Shown here one piece after another: positions 48,270 to 56,139 of a stretch of DNA of 56,139 nucleotides (position 1 is the stretch's first letter; every line of letters begins with the position of its first letter). Source of the DNA: Bordetella parapertussis (GTDB lineage: Bacteria; Pseudomonadota; Gammaproteobacteria; Burkholderiales; Burkholderiaceae_C). The stretch spans positions 1 to 56,139 of the forward strand of contig CAMDAN010000003.1 of NCBI GenBank assembly GCA_945888535.1, given 5' to 3'. Both the position numbers and the translations under genes were made by a program. A model generated the notes under the pieces. That model had not been told where the DNA came from, did not search any database, and was given only the letters and a program-made list of their open reading frames with translations.

Positions 48270-48284
48270 GTATAGTTTCTATAC
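48270..48284 (+). promoter_or_regulatory. Palindromic candidate operator before brnT
   Basis: GTATAG-TTT-CTATAC is a perfect inverted repeat with a 3-base spacer, ending one base before the brnT ATG. It contains -10-like TATAGT and TATACT boxes. BrnA-type antitoxins repress their own operon, and this is the obvious site for it; binding is inferred. Confidence 0.5.
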
Positions 48285-48285
48285 T

Positions 48286-48549
48286 ATGAGTTCCTTCGAG
48301 TTTGACGCTACAAAGAGCGAGTTCAATCGCACAAAGCATGGTATCGATTTTGTCGAAGCGCAGGCTCTTTGGAATGACTCCATGTTGTTAGAAATCCCGG
48401 CAAAAACGGATGATGAGCCTCGGTATTTGGTGATCGGATTGATTGATGGGAAGCATTGGTCGGCCGTCATTACATACCGAGGGACCAATGTTCGATTGAT
48501 ATCCGTGCGTCGGGCACGTACAGAAGAGGTGGCACTTTATGAAAGCTAA
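48286..48549 (+). CDS. brnT: BrnT-family ribonuclease toxin
   Basis: Toxin of the BrnTA type II toxin-antitoxin system, a small RelE-fold ribonuclease that inhibits translation. 87 residues with the family pattern FEFDATKSEFNRTKHGIDF at the N-terminus, then RYLVIGLIDGKHWSAVITYRG and the SVRRAR tail. It overlaps brnA by 11 bases. As part of cassette 3 it would stabilise the cassette cluster. The palindrome directly upstream is the likely operator. Confidence 0.9.
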   Translation: MSSFEFDATKSEFNRTKHGIDFVEAQALWNDSMLLEIPAKTDDEPRYLVIGLIDGKHWSAVITYRGTNVRLISVRRARTEEVALYES

Positions 48550-48808
48550 AAAGTTCGAGCAACAGTTTGATGAGGGCGTCGACATCACGGTTTCTTTGGA
48601 CTTGACCAAAGCCAAGCGGGTGCTCCAGGAGCAGAAACGGGTGAACGTCGATTTTCCAACCTGGATGGTTGACTCTTTAGATCGGGAAGCGAGCAAATTG
48701 GGGGTCACAAGGCAGTCTGTGATTAAGGTCTGGCTGGCCGAGCGTCTGGAGTCGACCGCTTCTAAATTGCCCCTCCAACGCACGCGAACAAATGCCGCGC
48801 GTCACTGA
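48539..48808 (+). CDS. brnA: BrnA-family antitoxin
   Basis: Antitoxin and probable autorepressor of BrnT, 89 residues. The N-terminal KKFEQQFDEGVDITVSLDL and the ribbon-helix-helix part with WMVDSLDREASKLGVTRQSVIKVWLAERLE are typical of BrnA/CopG-type proteins. Its stop falls in a TGCCGCG...TGA segment that also ends cassette 2, so a third attC may have followed (see findings). Confidence 0.88.
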   Translation: MKAKKFEQQFDEGVDITVSLDLTKAKRVLQEQKRVNVDFPTWMVDSLDREASKLGVTRQSVIKVWLAERLESTASKLPLQRTRTNAARH

Positions 48809-48996
48809 ACTCTACTCATCGCGGCAACTTCGGGCAGATTATCAAGTCCATTTCAGTCTCCCCGCCGCGAGACCTCTATACAAATTCCTTCATGTCAACG
48901 AGCCAGCGCGCAGGCGGGTGTAACGCCATCACGCGCAATGGCAATCAGCTAGAGATTGTCCAATTGAGGTTTCACTACTGAGTAAGATCACCCCCT

Positions 48997-49386
48997 ATGA
49001 ATTGGCTAGACAACATCAAATGGGACGACAAGGGGCTGGTCCCCGCCATCGCCCAAGAAAAAGACAGCGGCGACGTGCTGATGTTTGCGTGGATGAACCG
49101 CGAGGCGTTGGAAAAAACGGCTAACTTAAAGCGGGCGGTGTATTTCAGCCGCTCGCGCAACAAGCTGTGGTTTAAGGGCGAGGAGTCGGGCCATGTGCAA
49201 ACTGTCCATGAAATTCGAATTGACTGCGATAACGACGTGGTGTTGCTGACCGTCACCCAAGAAGGCCATACGCCCGGAATTGCCTGCCATACGGGCCGCC
49301 ACTCTTGCTTTTTCAGTGTTTTAAAAGACGGCCAATGGCAAAGCGTTGACCCTGTTTTGAAAAATCCCGACACAATCTATAAGTAA
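48997..49386 (+). CDS. hisI: Phosphoribosyl-AMP cyclohydrolase
   Basis: Opens the adenine ring of PR-AMP, third step of histidine synthesis; 129 residues, separate from HisE. Zinc- and magnesium-binding motifs are in [10 protein letters not shown] and [16 protein letters not shown] 48997 follows a 188-base spacer left of the cassettes with no clear ribosome binding site or strong promoter. Confidence 0.96.
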   Translation: MNWLDNIKWDDKGLVPAIAQEKDSGDVLMFAWMNREALEKTANLKRAVYFSRSRNKLWFKGEESGHVQTVHEIRIDCDNDVVLLTVTQEGHTPGIACHTGRHSCFFSVLKDGQWQSVDPVLKNPDTIYK

Positions 49387-49390
49387 CACC

Positions 49391-49783
49391 ATGTCCCAAA
49401 CTTCCCAGCCCCTTTCCTCGACCGCAGACGCGTTAATGCGTCTGGCGGCTGTGATTGAAAGCCGTAAAGTTGCCAACGGGGGCGATCCGCAGGCGAGCTA
49501 TGTCGCGCGTTTGCTGCACCAAGGCCCCGATGCCTTTCTTAAAAAAATCGGGGAAGAGGCCACCGAAGTCGTGATGGCCGCCAAGGATGTGGACCATGGG
49601 GCCGACAAATCGAAAGTCATTTATGAAGTGGCCGATTTGTGGTTTCATACTCTGATTGCCTTAGCCCATTACGGTTTAACCCCGGCCGAAGTGATTGCTG
49701 AATTAGAGCGCCGCGAAGGAACCAGTGGGATGGAAGAAAAAGCGCTTCGTAAAGCCATTGCCAGGGAGAAGTTAGAGCCATGA
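49391..49783 (+). CDS. hisE: Phosphoribosyl-ATP pyrophosphatase
   Basis: Removes pyrophosphate from PR-ATP, second step of histidine synthesis; 130 residues, a MazG-like fold. [12 protein letters not shown] and [13 protein letters not shown] are the metal-binding helices. It overlaps the HIT gene by 4 bases. Confidence 0.95.
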   Translation: MSQTSQPLSSTADALMRLAAVIESRKVANGGDPQASYVARLLHQGPDAFLKKIGEEATEVVMAAKDVDHGADKSKVIYEVADLWFHTLIALAHYGLTPAEVIAELERREGTSGMEEKALRKAIAREKLEP

Positions 49784-50148
49784 CCCACCCGCAACACGAT
49801 CCCGATTGCCTGTTTTGCAAAATTGCAAGCCACCAGATTCCCTCGCGCAAGGTGTACGAGGACGATGAAATTTACGCGTTTCATGACATCGCGCCTTGGG
49901 CGCCCGTACATTTTTTAATCATTCCAAAACTCCATCTCCCCTCGATGGCCCAAGTGACTGAGCAGCACGAAGGCTTACTCGGGCGCATATTGGGTTTGGT
50001 GCCGAAATTGGCTCTGCAAGAGGGCTGTAACCCTTATCCAAATGGGGGTTATCGCTTGGTAACCAATACTGGCACCGAGGGCGGCCAGGAAGTCAGGCAT
50101 CTGCACTTTCACGTGATGGGCGGAACGCGCCCTTGGCTGCGCGGTTAG
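49780..50148 (+). CDS. HIT-family nucleotide-binding protein (HINT-like)
   Basis: 122-residue histidine-triad protein, probably a purine nucleoside phosphoramidase. The triad is HLHFHVMGG; the N-terminal [14 protein letters not shown] and [14 protein letters not shown] segments are typical of HINT proteins. Coupled to hisE by an ATGA overlap. tatA follows after 40 bases. Confidence 0.92.
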   Translation: MTHPQHDPDCLFCKIASHQIPSRKVYEDDEIYAFHDIAPWAPVHFLIIPKLHLPSMAQVTEQHEGLLGRILGLVPKLALQEGCNPYPNGGYRLVTNTGTEGGQEVRHLHFHVMGGTRPWLRG

Positions 50149-50161
50149 CGCAAGCTAGAAT
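50133..50161 (+). promoter_or_regulatory. Predicted promoter for tatABC
   Basis: TTGGCT (50133-50138) and TAGAAT (50156-50161) are 17 bases apart, four and five of six to consensus. It lies in the last codons of the HIT gene, ahead of an AGGAGA ribosome binding site for tatA. Confidence 0.42.
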
Positions 50162-50188
50162 TCGATTCATTCCTTAGGAGAAAGCAAC

Positions 50189-50434
50189 ATGGGTTTATCA
50201 ACAACACACCTGATCATTTTTTTGGTCATCATTGTGGTTATTTTTGGCACTAAGAAATTACGCAATATCGGCGCTGATTTGGGTGGTGCGGTCAAGGGCT
50301 TCAAAGACGGCATGAAACAAAACGAGGAAAAGGCAGCGGAGGCGGCAACGCAGCAAGTCACTGCCAACACCGCAGCCCCCGCGCCCACCGCAAACAAAGA
50401 TGCGATTGACGTAGAAGCCAAGCCGAAGCTTTGA
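50189..50434 (+). CDS. tatA: Sec-independent protein translocase subunit TatA
   Basis: Pore-forming component of the twin-arginine translocase, 81 residues. One N-terminal membrane helix ([19 protein letters not shown]) is followed by an amphipathic helix ([18 protein letters not shown]) and an acidic tail. The AGGAGA site lies 8 bases upstream. Substrates in the window include MsrP and probably the Rieske protein. Confidence 0.95.
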   Translation: MGLSTTHLIIFLVIIVVIFGTKKLRNIGADLGGAVKGFKDGMKQNEEKAAEAATQQVTANTAAPAPTANKDAIDVEAKPKL

Positions 50435-50478
50435 GCCTTCTCGACATTTGACTTTCTTCGTTCCCGAGATGCGTCCTC

Positions 50479-50937
50479 GTGTTTGATATTGGGGTTACCA
50501 AGCTGGCGATTGTGGGCGGAATCGCCCTGATCGTCATCGGCCCTGACAAGCTCCCCGGATTAGCCAAAACGCTGGGCGCTCTCTTGGGGCGGGCACGGCG
50601 CTATGTGGCCGATGTCAAAGAAGAGGTCAACCGCTCGATGGATCTTGACGCGTTGAAGAAGATGAAAGAAGCGGTTGAGGACGCGGGAAAAGAGGTAGAA
50701 AACTCCATTCAAACCACGTCCAGTGAATTTGAAGCCCAGTGGAGTGAAGCGGTTCAAATGGCCGGGGAAACGCTGTCTGAGCCCTATACGACGCCCTACC
50801 GAAACGTAAAAAAACGTTGGCGTATCAAAATCAACGTTACCCCACGCTGGTACAAGGCCCGAGAGGGCTTGCGAACCAAAGCTTTGTCAGGCGCAGCCCG
50901 TGTGGCGCGGTTTCGGCCCCCTAAAGTGAATCCATGA
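50479..50937 (+). CDS. tatB: Sec-independent protein translocase subunit TatB
   Basis: TatB of the translocase, 152 residues, which binds the twin-arginine signal with TatC. The N-terminal [20 protein letters not shown] membrane segment and [12 protein letters not shown] motif are typical. Start is GTG 50479; no in-frame ATG exists upstream. The end overlaps tatC by 4 bases. Confidence 0.94.
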   Translation: MFDIGVTKLAIVGGIALIVIGPDKLPGLAKTLGALLGRARRYVADVKEEVNRSMDLDALKKMKEAVEDAGKEVENSIQTTSSEFEAQWSEAVQMAGETLSEPYTTPYRNVKKRWRIKINVTPRWYKAREGLRTKALSGAARVARFRPPKVNP

Positions 50938-51764
50938 CCGAACCCAAATCTACAGACGATGAACTCAAAGGCACGGAGCAACCGTTCGTCCAACACCTGT
51001 TTGAACTGCGAGATCGCCTACTTAAAGCCATTTATGGCATAGCGATCATTTTTTTGGTGTTGGTGTTTTATCCCGGCCCATCAGCGTTGTATGACTTCTT
51101 GGCGATGCCCTTGGTTCGCTCTTTGCCAGAGGGCTCCAAGATGATTGCCGTGGGCGTGGTGTCGCCCTTTTTGGTGCCTATTAAAGTGTCTGTCATGGCG
51201 GCTATCGCGGTGGCCTTGCCTTGGATTCTTTACCAAATGTGGGCCTTTGTTGCCCCGGGCTTGTACCGCCACGAGAAAAATCTTGTCATGCCCTTGCTAA
51301 CGGCTAGCACCTTGCTTTTTTACACCGGCGCTGCGTTTTGTTACTTTTTTGTATTCGGGCAGGCCTTCCCGGCGATTCAAAAAATGGCGCCTAGTTCTGT
51401 GGCGGTGAGCCCTGATATTGAGGCCTATCTTGATTTCGTGATCACCATGTTTATTGCTTTTGGCGTGGCTTTTGAAGTGCCCATCGTGGTGGTGATATTG
51501 GCCCGAATGAAAATTGTTTCAGTGGAACAGCTGAAAAAATTCCGGTCCTATTTTGTGGTTGCTGCTGCAGCTGTGGCGGGTTTGGTGACCCCGCCTGATC
51601 CGGTTTCGATGTTGGCACTTTTGATACCGATGTGTATCTTGTACGAAATCGGCATTTGGTCGGCCCAGTTTTTTATTCGCCACACTGCAGCGCCTATCGA
51701 GGAGGAAGACGCTCCTGAAGAACCGGTTGCGAAAGAAGAAACCAAAGCGAGCGCCGGCAGCTAG
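50934..51764 (+). CDS. tatC: Sec-independent protein translocase subunit TatC
   Basis: Membrane core and signal-peptide receptor of the Tat system, 276 residues with six helices. The [14 protein letters not shown] motif and the conserved [12 protein letters not shown] and [14 protein letters not shown] segments are clear. The C-terminal tail is acidic (EEEDAPEEP). Converges with the protease gene, 6 bases apart. Confidence 0.96.
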   Translation: MTEPKSTDDELKGTEQPFVQHLFELRDRLLKAIYGIAIIFLVLVFYPGPSALYDFLAMPLVRSLPEGSKMIAVGVVSPFLVPIKVSVMAAIAVALPWILYQMWAFVAPGLYRHEKNLVMPLLTASTLLFYTGAAFCYFFVFGQAFPAIQKMAPSSVAVSPDIEAYLDFVITMFIAFGVAFEVPIVVVILARMKIVSVEQLKKFRSYFVVAAAAVAGLVTPPDPVSMLALLIPMCILYEIGIWSAQFFIRHTAAPIEEEDAPEEPVAKEETKASAGS

Positions 51765-51770
51765 TCTTGG

Positions 51771-52913
51771 CTAAGGCGCTACGGCTCTAGGTTTGGGCCG
51801 GGTTCCCGGGGTGATATTGAGTGCCAGTTTTTGCTGCTTGCGTTGAACCGTGAATGTGACGCTTTTGCCGGGCGCTAAGCCGGCGACTTTGGACAACATC
51901 TGCGTGACGTTCTGAATCGGGCTTGCCTCAATCGTGAGAATGATGTCCCCCGGTCGTAATCCGGCCTGCGCAGCAGGGCCGTTTTGCAAAACGCCCGTAA
52001 TAATCACGCCGCTGCTTGTGGCGGTATCAAACGCCTCGGCCAGTTCAGCAGAAAGGTCGTTGGGCTCTACGCCAATCCAACCGCGCGTTACCTTGCCATC
52101 CTTCACAAGGCTCTCGAGGACTTGTTTTGCGGTTGCTATCGGAATGGCAAAACCAATCCCCATGCTGCCCCCAGATCGGGAGTAAATCGCGGTATTGATG
52201 CCTAGTAAGTTGCCTTGGATATCCACCAGTGCGCCGCCTGAGTTGCCGGGGTTGATCGCTGCATCGGTTTGGATAAAGTTCTCAAACGTGTTGATGCCTA
52301 GCTGATTGCGCCCAAGCGCACTCACAATGCCACTGGTAACCGTTTGGCCTACGCCAAATGGATTGCCAATCGCTAAAACTTGATCCCCTACTTGAAGGGC
52401 GTCAGAGTCACCCAAAACAATGACGGGCAGTTTGTCGAGCTCAATTTTGAGAACGGCCAGATCGCTGTCCGGATCGGTGCCGATGACTTTCGCTTGCGAA
52501 CGCCGCCCATCGTTTAAAACCACCTCAATTCCATCCGCACCTTCGATCACATGGTTATTTGTGAGGATGTATCCAGTACTGCTCAGAATCACTCCGCTGC
52601 CTAAGCCGCCAGAGGGAGCGTTTTCGGGGTCGCCGTTAAAAAAGCGCAACCAGGGATCGGTTCCGAGTTTGTTTTTTCGGGCGTCCTTGCGGGTACTGAT
52701 ACTGACAACTGCGAGAGACGCTCTTTTTGCAGCCAAGCGGAAACTTCCTTGAGGAGCGTCATTGAAAAGCGTTGTAGGCGCTTCTAATAATGCCACTGAG
52801 GTGCTGGCGGTCGTTGCTGGTCGGGTCCATTCGGGCTTCAAAGTAGCCACCACAAAATAGCTTGCCAGAAGCACGGTGACAGTTTGAGAAAACAAAAGCC
52901 AAAAACGATTCAT
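51771..52913 (-). CDS. DegS-like membrane-anchored serine protease (S1C/HtrA family)
   Basis: Periplasmic protease with one N-terminal membrane helix (LLFSQTVTVLLASYFVVATL), a chymotrypsin-like domain and a single PDZ domain, 380 residues. The triad is in TNNHVIEGADG (His), DSDLAVLKI (Asp) and NPGNSGGALVD (Ser). The anchor and single PDZ fit DegS, which triggers the envelope stress response, more than DegP. ATG 52913 is favoured because homologues begin near RFWLLFSQ; ATG 52925 is an alternative. An ATTGTA (TACAAT on the minus strand) at 52960-52965 may be its -10. Confidence 0.9.
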   Translation of the reverse strand: MNRFWLLFSQTVTVLLASYFVVATLKPEWTRPATTASTSVALLEAPTTLFNDAPQGSFRLAAKRASLAVVSISTRKDARKNKLGTDPWLRFFNGDPENAPSGGLGSGVILSSTGYILTNNHVIEGADGIEVVLNDGRRSQAKVIGTDPDSDLAVLKIELDKLPVIVLGDSDALQVGDQVLAIGNPFGVGQTVTSGIVSALGRNQLGINTFENFIQTDAAINPGNSGGALVDIQGNLLGINTAIYSRSGGSMGIGFAIPIATAKQVLESLVKDGKVTRGWIGVEPNDLSAELAEAFDTATSSGVIITGVLQNGPAAQAGLRPGDIILTIEASPIQNVTQMLSKVAGLAPGKSVTFTVQRKQQKLALNITPGTRPKPRAVAP

Positions 52914-53041
52914 TGCGGTGTCCATTAGACGCTGCACCCCGGGGGCAGCCAAGGGCTAAATTGTAGGCCTGAGACCCTTACACAAGAGGGTTCACAAAAG
53001 GGTTTTCAATTTTCGACCCCAAGTGGTCGGATAATTAGGGA

Positions 53042-53797
53042 ATGACAGACCGCCAAGAACTCCTTAGTGCATTTGATGCGTTGCTAGAGCCAGACCGTTT
53101 CAAGGACTATGGCCCCAATGGGCTGCAGGTTGAAGGGCGGGCAGAAATTAAAAAAATCGTCTCTGGTGTGACCGCCAGCCAGGCGCTCATTGAAACCGCT
53201 ATCGCAGAACAAGCAGACGCTATTTTTGTGCACCACGGCCTGTTTTGGCGCGGCCAAGATGGGCGTGTGACGGGATGGATGCGCAAGCGGCTGGCTTTAT
53301 TGCTTGCGCATGACATCAACCTCTACGCCTACCATTTGCCGCTCGACGCCCATCCTCTTTGGGGCAATAACGCGCAGTGGGGTGAGCGATTGGGGTTTGT
53401 TGGCGACGGGCGATTTGGTGAGCAACAGTTAGGTTGGCAAGGTACGCCAGCCGCCCCAGGTTTTTCCAGCGCTCAGGCGCTCGCTGACCATGTGCAGGCG
53501 GTGATGGGCCGCACAGTTCAACTTGTCGAAGGACGCGCAGGGCCGATCCGGCGTGTCGCGTGGTGTTCTGGTGGGGCGCAAGGCTATTTTGAAGCTGCGA
53601 TTGCAGCGGGGGTCGATGCGTTCTTAACCGGCGAAATTTCAGAACCCCAAGCCCACTACGCCCGTGAATGCGGCGTTTCATTTTTGGCTTGTGGTCACCA
53701 CGCCAGTGAGCGATACGGGGCGCCGGCATTGGCAGCGCACGTTGCGCAGCAGATGGGGATGACCCATGTGTTCATTGATATTGAGAATCCGGCATGA
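53042..53797 (+). CDS. NIF3-family dinuclear metal-binding protein
   Basis: Conserved NIF3/DUF34 protein of 251 residues, probably GTP cyclohydrolase-like, with metal ligands in FVHHGLFWRG, YHLPLDAHP and ACGHHASERYG. The exact substrate is not settled for the family. It is coupled to pdxA by a 4-base overlap. Confidence 0.9.
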   Translation: MTDRQELLSAFDALLEPDRFKDYGPNGLQVEGRAEIKKIVSGVTASQALIETAIAEQADAIFVHHGLFWRGQDGRVTGWMRKRLALLLAHDINLYAYHLPLDAHPLWGNNAQWGERLGFVGDGRFGEQQLGWQGTPAAPGFSSAQALADHVQAVMGRTVQLVEGRAGPIRRVAWCSGGAQGYFEAAIAAGVDAFLTGEISEPQAHYARECGVSFLACGHHASERYGAPALAAHVAQQMGMTHVFIDIENPA

Positions 53798-54864
53798 GCG
53801 ATCTTCCTTCGTCTTCTGAAGGAAAAAAAAGTCCATGGATCGCCATCACCATGGGCGACGCTGCCGGCATTGGGCCTGAAATTATTGCCAAAGCCTTTGC
53901 GCAGGAGCCTGCCTTGATGCGCAACTGTTTTGTGGCCGGAGACCTCGCTGTGATGCAACGGGCGTGTGAATTAATTGACAAAGAAAAGTCTTTATCTTGG
54001 ACAGCGGCTCGAATCTCACAGCCGCAGGAAGTTCTCGCACGAAATGAAAAGGTGATTCCTGTTTTGCAAGTGGGCGAGACTTTAAAACCGGTTTCTTGGG
54101 GGCAAGTGAGTCCATTGGCGGGGGAATTTGCTGGGCGCTGCGTCACGTGGGCCGCGCAAGCTGCACTCCGCGGCGAGGTCGCAGCCTTGGTGACAGCGCC
54201 GATCAACAAAGAAGCACTGGCAGCCGCTGGAGAGCCTTACCAACAGTACCCCGGACACACCGAGCTTTTACAAGCCCTTGCAGCGCAGCACTTAAATCGA
54301 CCTATTGCAGAGATGCCGGTTCGCATGATGCTAGCCAATGACGAGTTGCGAACGGTGTTGGTCAGTATTCATTTGTCTTTGCGCGAGGCCTTGGCGGCGG
54401 TGACGCATGACAACGTGTTGCAAACCATTCAAATCACCCACCAAGCGCTAAGTAGGATGCTCGGGCGTACACCGCGTATAGCAGTGGCAGGCTTAAACCC
54501 CCACGCGGGGGAAGGTGGCATGTTTGGGCGAGAAGAAATCGACGTGATTGCGCCGGCCATCCAAACGGCCCAATCCCAAGGCTGCGATGTCAGTGGCCCG
54601 TGGGCTCCAGATACCGTTTTTATGCGAGCCCGTGCAGCGACTGGAAAATTAGCGGAGTTTGATGTGGTTATTGCGATGTACCACGATCAAGGACTGATCC
54701 CTGTGAAGTATTTGGGCGTCGAACAGGGCGTGAATGTCACTTTAGGCCTCCCTTTGGTGCGAACCAGCCCAGACCATGGGACGGCTTTTGACATCGCCGG
54801 GCAGGGTCTTGCGGACGCCGCTAGCTTGTTAGCGGCTGTGCGAATGGCCGTGAAGCTAGCCTGA
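53794..54864 (+). CDS. pdxA: 4-hydroxythreonine-4-phosphate dehydrogenase
   Basis: Step in de novo pyridoxal phosphate synthesis; 356 residues. MGDAAGIGPE near the N-terminus and metal-binding His residues in YPGHTELL, YHDQGLIPVKY and SPDHGTAFDIAG are intact. Coupled to the NIF3 gene. Confidence 0.95.
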   Translation: MSDLPSSSEGKKSPWIAITMGDAAGIGPEIIAKAFAQEPALMRNCFVAGDLAVMQRACELIDKEKSLSWTAARISQPQEVLARNEKVIPVLQVGETLKPVSWGQVSPLAGEFAGRCVTWAAQAALRGEVAALVTAPINKEALAAAGEPYQQYPGHTELLQALAAQHLNRPIAEMPVRMMLANDELRTVLVSIHLSLREALAAVTHDNVLQTIQITHQALSRMLGRTPRIAVAGLNPHAGEGGMFGREEIDVIAPAIQTAQSQGCDVSGPWAPDTVFMRARAATGKLAEFDVVIAMYHDQGLIPVKYLGVEQGVNVTLGLPLVRTSPDHGTAFDIAGQGLADAASLLAAVRMAVKLA

Positions 54865-54877
54865 CTTTGCTCTCCGC

Positions 54878-54883
54878 TACAAT
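54878..54883 (+). promoter_or_regulatory. Possible -10 element for petAB
   Basis: TACAAT, five of six to consensus, lies 40 bases before the petA ATG and just after the pdxA stop. No convincing -35 was found. Confidence 0.3.
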
Positions 54884-54922
54884 AGCGGTCTTCCCTAGTA
54901 GTGATTTTTCTTGAGGATTCTC

Positions 54923-55537
54923 ATGAGTGACACCCTCGCTGGCCACACGCCGGCTGACCCCAGTAAACGGACTTGGATCATTGCGTCCACCTGTACAGGT
55001 ATCGTTGGCGCAGCAGCAACCGCCGTTCCTTTTGTAAGCACATTTCAGCCCTCTGAGCGAGCCAAAGCAGCTGGCGCAGCGGTTGAAGTCGATATTTCCG
55101 CGATCAAACCCGGTGAAAAAATAACCGTAGAGTGGCGCGGCAAGCCCGTTTGGATTGTTCGGCGCACCCCGGAGCAGTTGGCGACCTTGAACACACTCAA
55201 TAGCCAACTCGCAGACCCTGATTCCAAGCGCAAGCAAGATGAGTTCACCCCTGTGTACGCACGTAACGAAGGCCGTTCTATCAAGCCCGAGTTTCTCGTC
55301 ACTGTGGGTATTTGTACCCATTTGGGTTGCTCGCCTTCCGATAAGTTTCAACTCGGCGCACAAGCTTCTTTGCCAGATGACTGGAAAGGCGGTTTCCTCT
55401 GCCCTTGCCACGGTTCGACCTTTGACATGGCAGGACGCGTTTACAAAAACAAACCTGCGCCAGACAACTTGGAAATTCCGCCACACATGTACCTCTCCGA
55501 CAGCAAGCTGCTGATTGGCGAAGATACCCAAGCCTGA
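54923..55537 (+). CDS. petA: Ubiquinol-cytochrome c reductase Rieske iron-sulfur subunit
   Basis: Rieske protein of the cytochrome bc1 complex, 204 residues. An N-terminal membrane segment ([20 protein letters not shown]) anchors it; cluster ligands are in CTHLGCSPS and CPCHGSTFD. The N-terminal SKRTW and hydrophobic helix fit an anchored Tat-type signal. ATG 54923 has GAGGA 5 bases upstream. petB follows 13 bases later. Confidence 0.96.
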   Translation: MSDTLAGHTPADPSKRTWIIASTCTGIVGAAATAVPFVSTFQPSERAKAAGAAVEVDISAIKPGEKITVEWRGKPVWIVRRTPEQLATLNTLNSQLADPDSKRKQDEFTPVYARNEGRSIKPEFLVTVGICTHLGCSPSDKFQLGAQASLPDDWKGGFLCPCHGSTFDMAGRVYKNKPAPDNLEIPPHMYLSDSKLLIGEDTQA

Positions 55538-55550
55538 TTCGGAGTACCCC

Positions 55551-56139
55551 ATGGCTGAAATGAAAGAAATATCCCCGAACGCGCCCGCAGGCGCAAAGTT
55601 GCTGAACTGGGTTGACAACCGATTCCCTTTGAGCAAGCTTTACAACGAGCACTTAGGTCAGTATTACGCTCCGAAAAACTTCAACTTTTTCTACATTTTT
55701 GGATCCCTCGCACTCTTTGTGTTGGTGATTCAAATCGTCACGGGAATTTTCTTGGTGATGCACTACAAACCTGATGCTGCTTTGGCGTTTGGTTCTGTCG
55801 AGTACATCATGCGCGACGTTCCTTGGGGCTGGTTGATTCGCTATATGCACTCCACCGGAGCCTCGGCCTTCTTTGTCGTGATTTATATGCACATGTTCCG
55901 TGGGCTGATCTACGGAAGCTACCGCAAGCCGCGTGAGCTGGTTTGGCTTTTTGGGTGTGGCATTTTCTTGTGTTTGATGGCCGAGGCTTTCATGGGGTAC
56001 CTTCTTCCATGGGGCCAAATGAGCTATTGGGGCGCACAAGTGATCGTGAACTTGTTTGCGGCGGTTCCCTTTGTCGGACCTGATCTTGCCTTGCTGATTC
56101 GTGGAGATTATGTGGTTGGTGATGCGACCTTAAACCGCT
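55551..56139 (+). CDS. petB: Cytochrome b of the bc1 complex, 3' end outside window
   Basis: Start of cytochrome b, 196 codons visible, running off the right edge. GGAG at 55541-55544 is 6 bases before ATG 55551. The N-terminal helices include [19 protein letters not shown] and the b-heme histidines in [14 protein letters not shown] and YMHMFRG; the PEWY part is beyond the edge. petC (cytochrome c1) would be expected next. Confidence 0.95.
   Translation, partial: MAEMKEISPNAPAGAKLLNWVDNRFPLSKLYNEHLGQYYAPKNFNFFYIFGSLALFVLVIQIVTGIFLVMHYKPDAALAFGSVEYIMRDVPWGWLIRYMHSTGASAFFVVIYMHMFRGLIYGSYRKPRELVWLFGCGIFLCLMAEAFMGYLLPWGQMSYWGAQVIVNLFAAVPFVGPDLALLIRGDYVVGDATLNR

Larger units (their letters stand above)
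47001..48830 (+). mobile_element. Integron gene-cassette cluster without integrase, inserted between hisF and hisI
   Basis: Begins at a GTTAGAC core (47001-47007) 7 bases after hisF, and contains two good attC sites (47647-47704 and 48149-48235) with the cassette genes reading in the same direction and attC at each 3' end. Cassette 1 spans 47002-47698, cassette 2 spans 47699-48229 (531 bp), and a third with BrnT/BrnA follows but lacks a whole attC; its right edge is uncertain. The 6 bases that open cassette 2 (TTAGGC) are exactly complementary to the left core of its own attC. No intI gene lies in the window, so this resembles a CALIN cluster. Confidence 0.83.

Noticed and set aside
48890..48935. 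GC-rich hairpin (GCGCG...CGCGC) before hisI as a third attC
   Set aside because: It lacks the RYYYAAC and GTTRRRY cores; only the fragment at 48793-48830 shows any likeness to an attC start.
1..56139. CRISPR arrays, tRNA or rRNA genes
   Set aside because: Looked for direct repeats with spacers and for cloverleaf or rRNA sequence; none was apparent by eye.

Overview
The window looks like a chromosomal segment of a betaproteobacterium of the order Burkholderiales, most likely Comamonadaceae or a close relative. The placement rests on gene content and order: pilMN-pilO/P-pilQ-aroK-aroB, mlaFEDACB followed by an ABC-2 exporter, ibaG, murA and hisG, then his genes running into hisI-hisE-HIT-tatABC and a petAB (cytochrome bc1) start. 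Resemblances are judged by eye from translated sequence; no database was searched.

Layout. 1-5469: a partial GT9 glycosyltransferase, metK, two LpxL-type acyltransferases, engB and cytochrome c4. 5582-10750: system II cytochrome c maturation (resB, ccsA), then the periplasmic methionine sulfoxide reductase msrP-msrQ. 10747-14912: lysA, lptM, cyaY and the PBP1A gene. 15101-22964: the type IV pilus assembly operon, with PilO and PilP in one reading frame, then aroK, aroB, dgt and a DUF1415 gene in overlapping array. 23130-26680: an accessory stretch with an AAA_14/DUF4143 ATPase, a methyltransferase, a glycine-zipper lipoprotein and a REP-type (RAYT) transposase with a palindrome behind it. 26692-40102: gltBD, the Mla lipid-transport operon, an ABC-2 exporter, ibaG and murA. 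40128-49783: histidine biosynthesis. 49780-56139: HIT protein, tatABC, a DegS-like protease, NIF3 protein, pdxA, petA and the start of petB.

The most notable region is 47001-about 48830. The his genes are contiguous up to hisF and resume at hisI, but in between lies a small cluster of integron gene cassettes: a lipoprotein gene ending in a 58-bp attC site, a RidA-family gene with an in-frame stop ending in an 87-bp attC site, and a BrnT/BrnA toxin-antitoxin pair followed by what may be a decayed third attC. The start of the second cassette (TTAGGC) is exactly complementary to the left core of its own attC, as expected of a cassette. No integrase gene lies in the window, so this is an integrase-less attC cluster (CALIN type) sitting inside a core biosynthetic operon.

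Other points worth attention are the PilO-PilP fusion, a stem-loop at the predicted 5' end of the metK transcript, a terminator-like hairpin directly against the mlaF start codon, and a short reading frame resembling the start of the methyltransferase on the far side of the inserted ATPase gene. No tRNA, rRNA or CRISPR array was seen. No gene-free stretch exceeds 300 bases; the longest are 46995-47252 (inside the first cassette) and 48809-48996 (between brnA and hisI).
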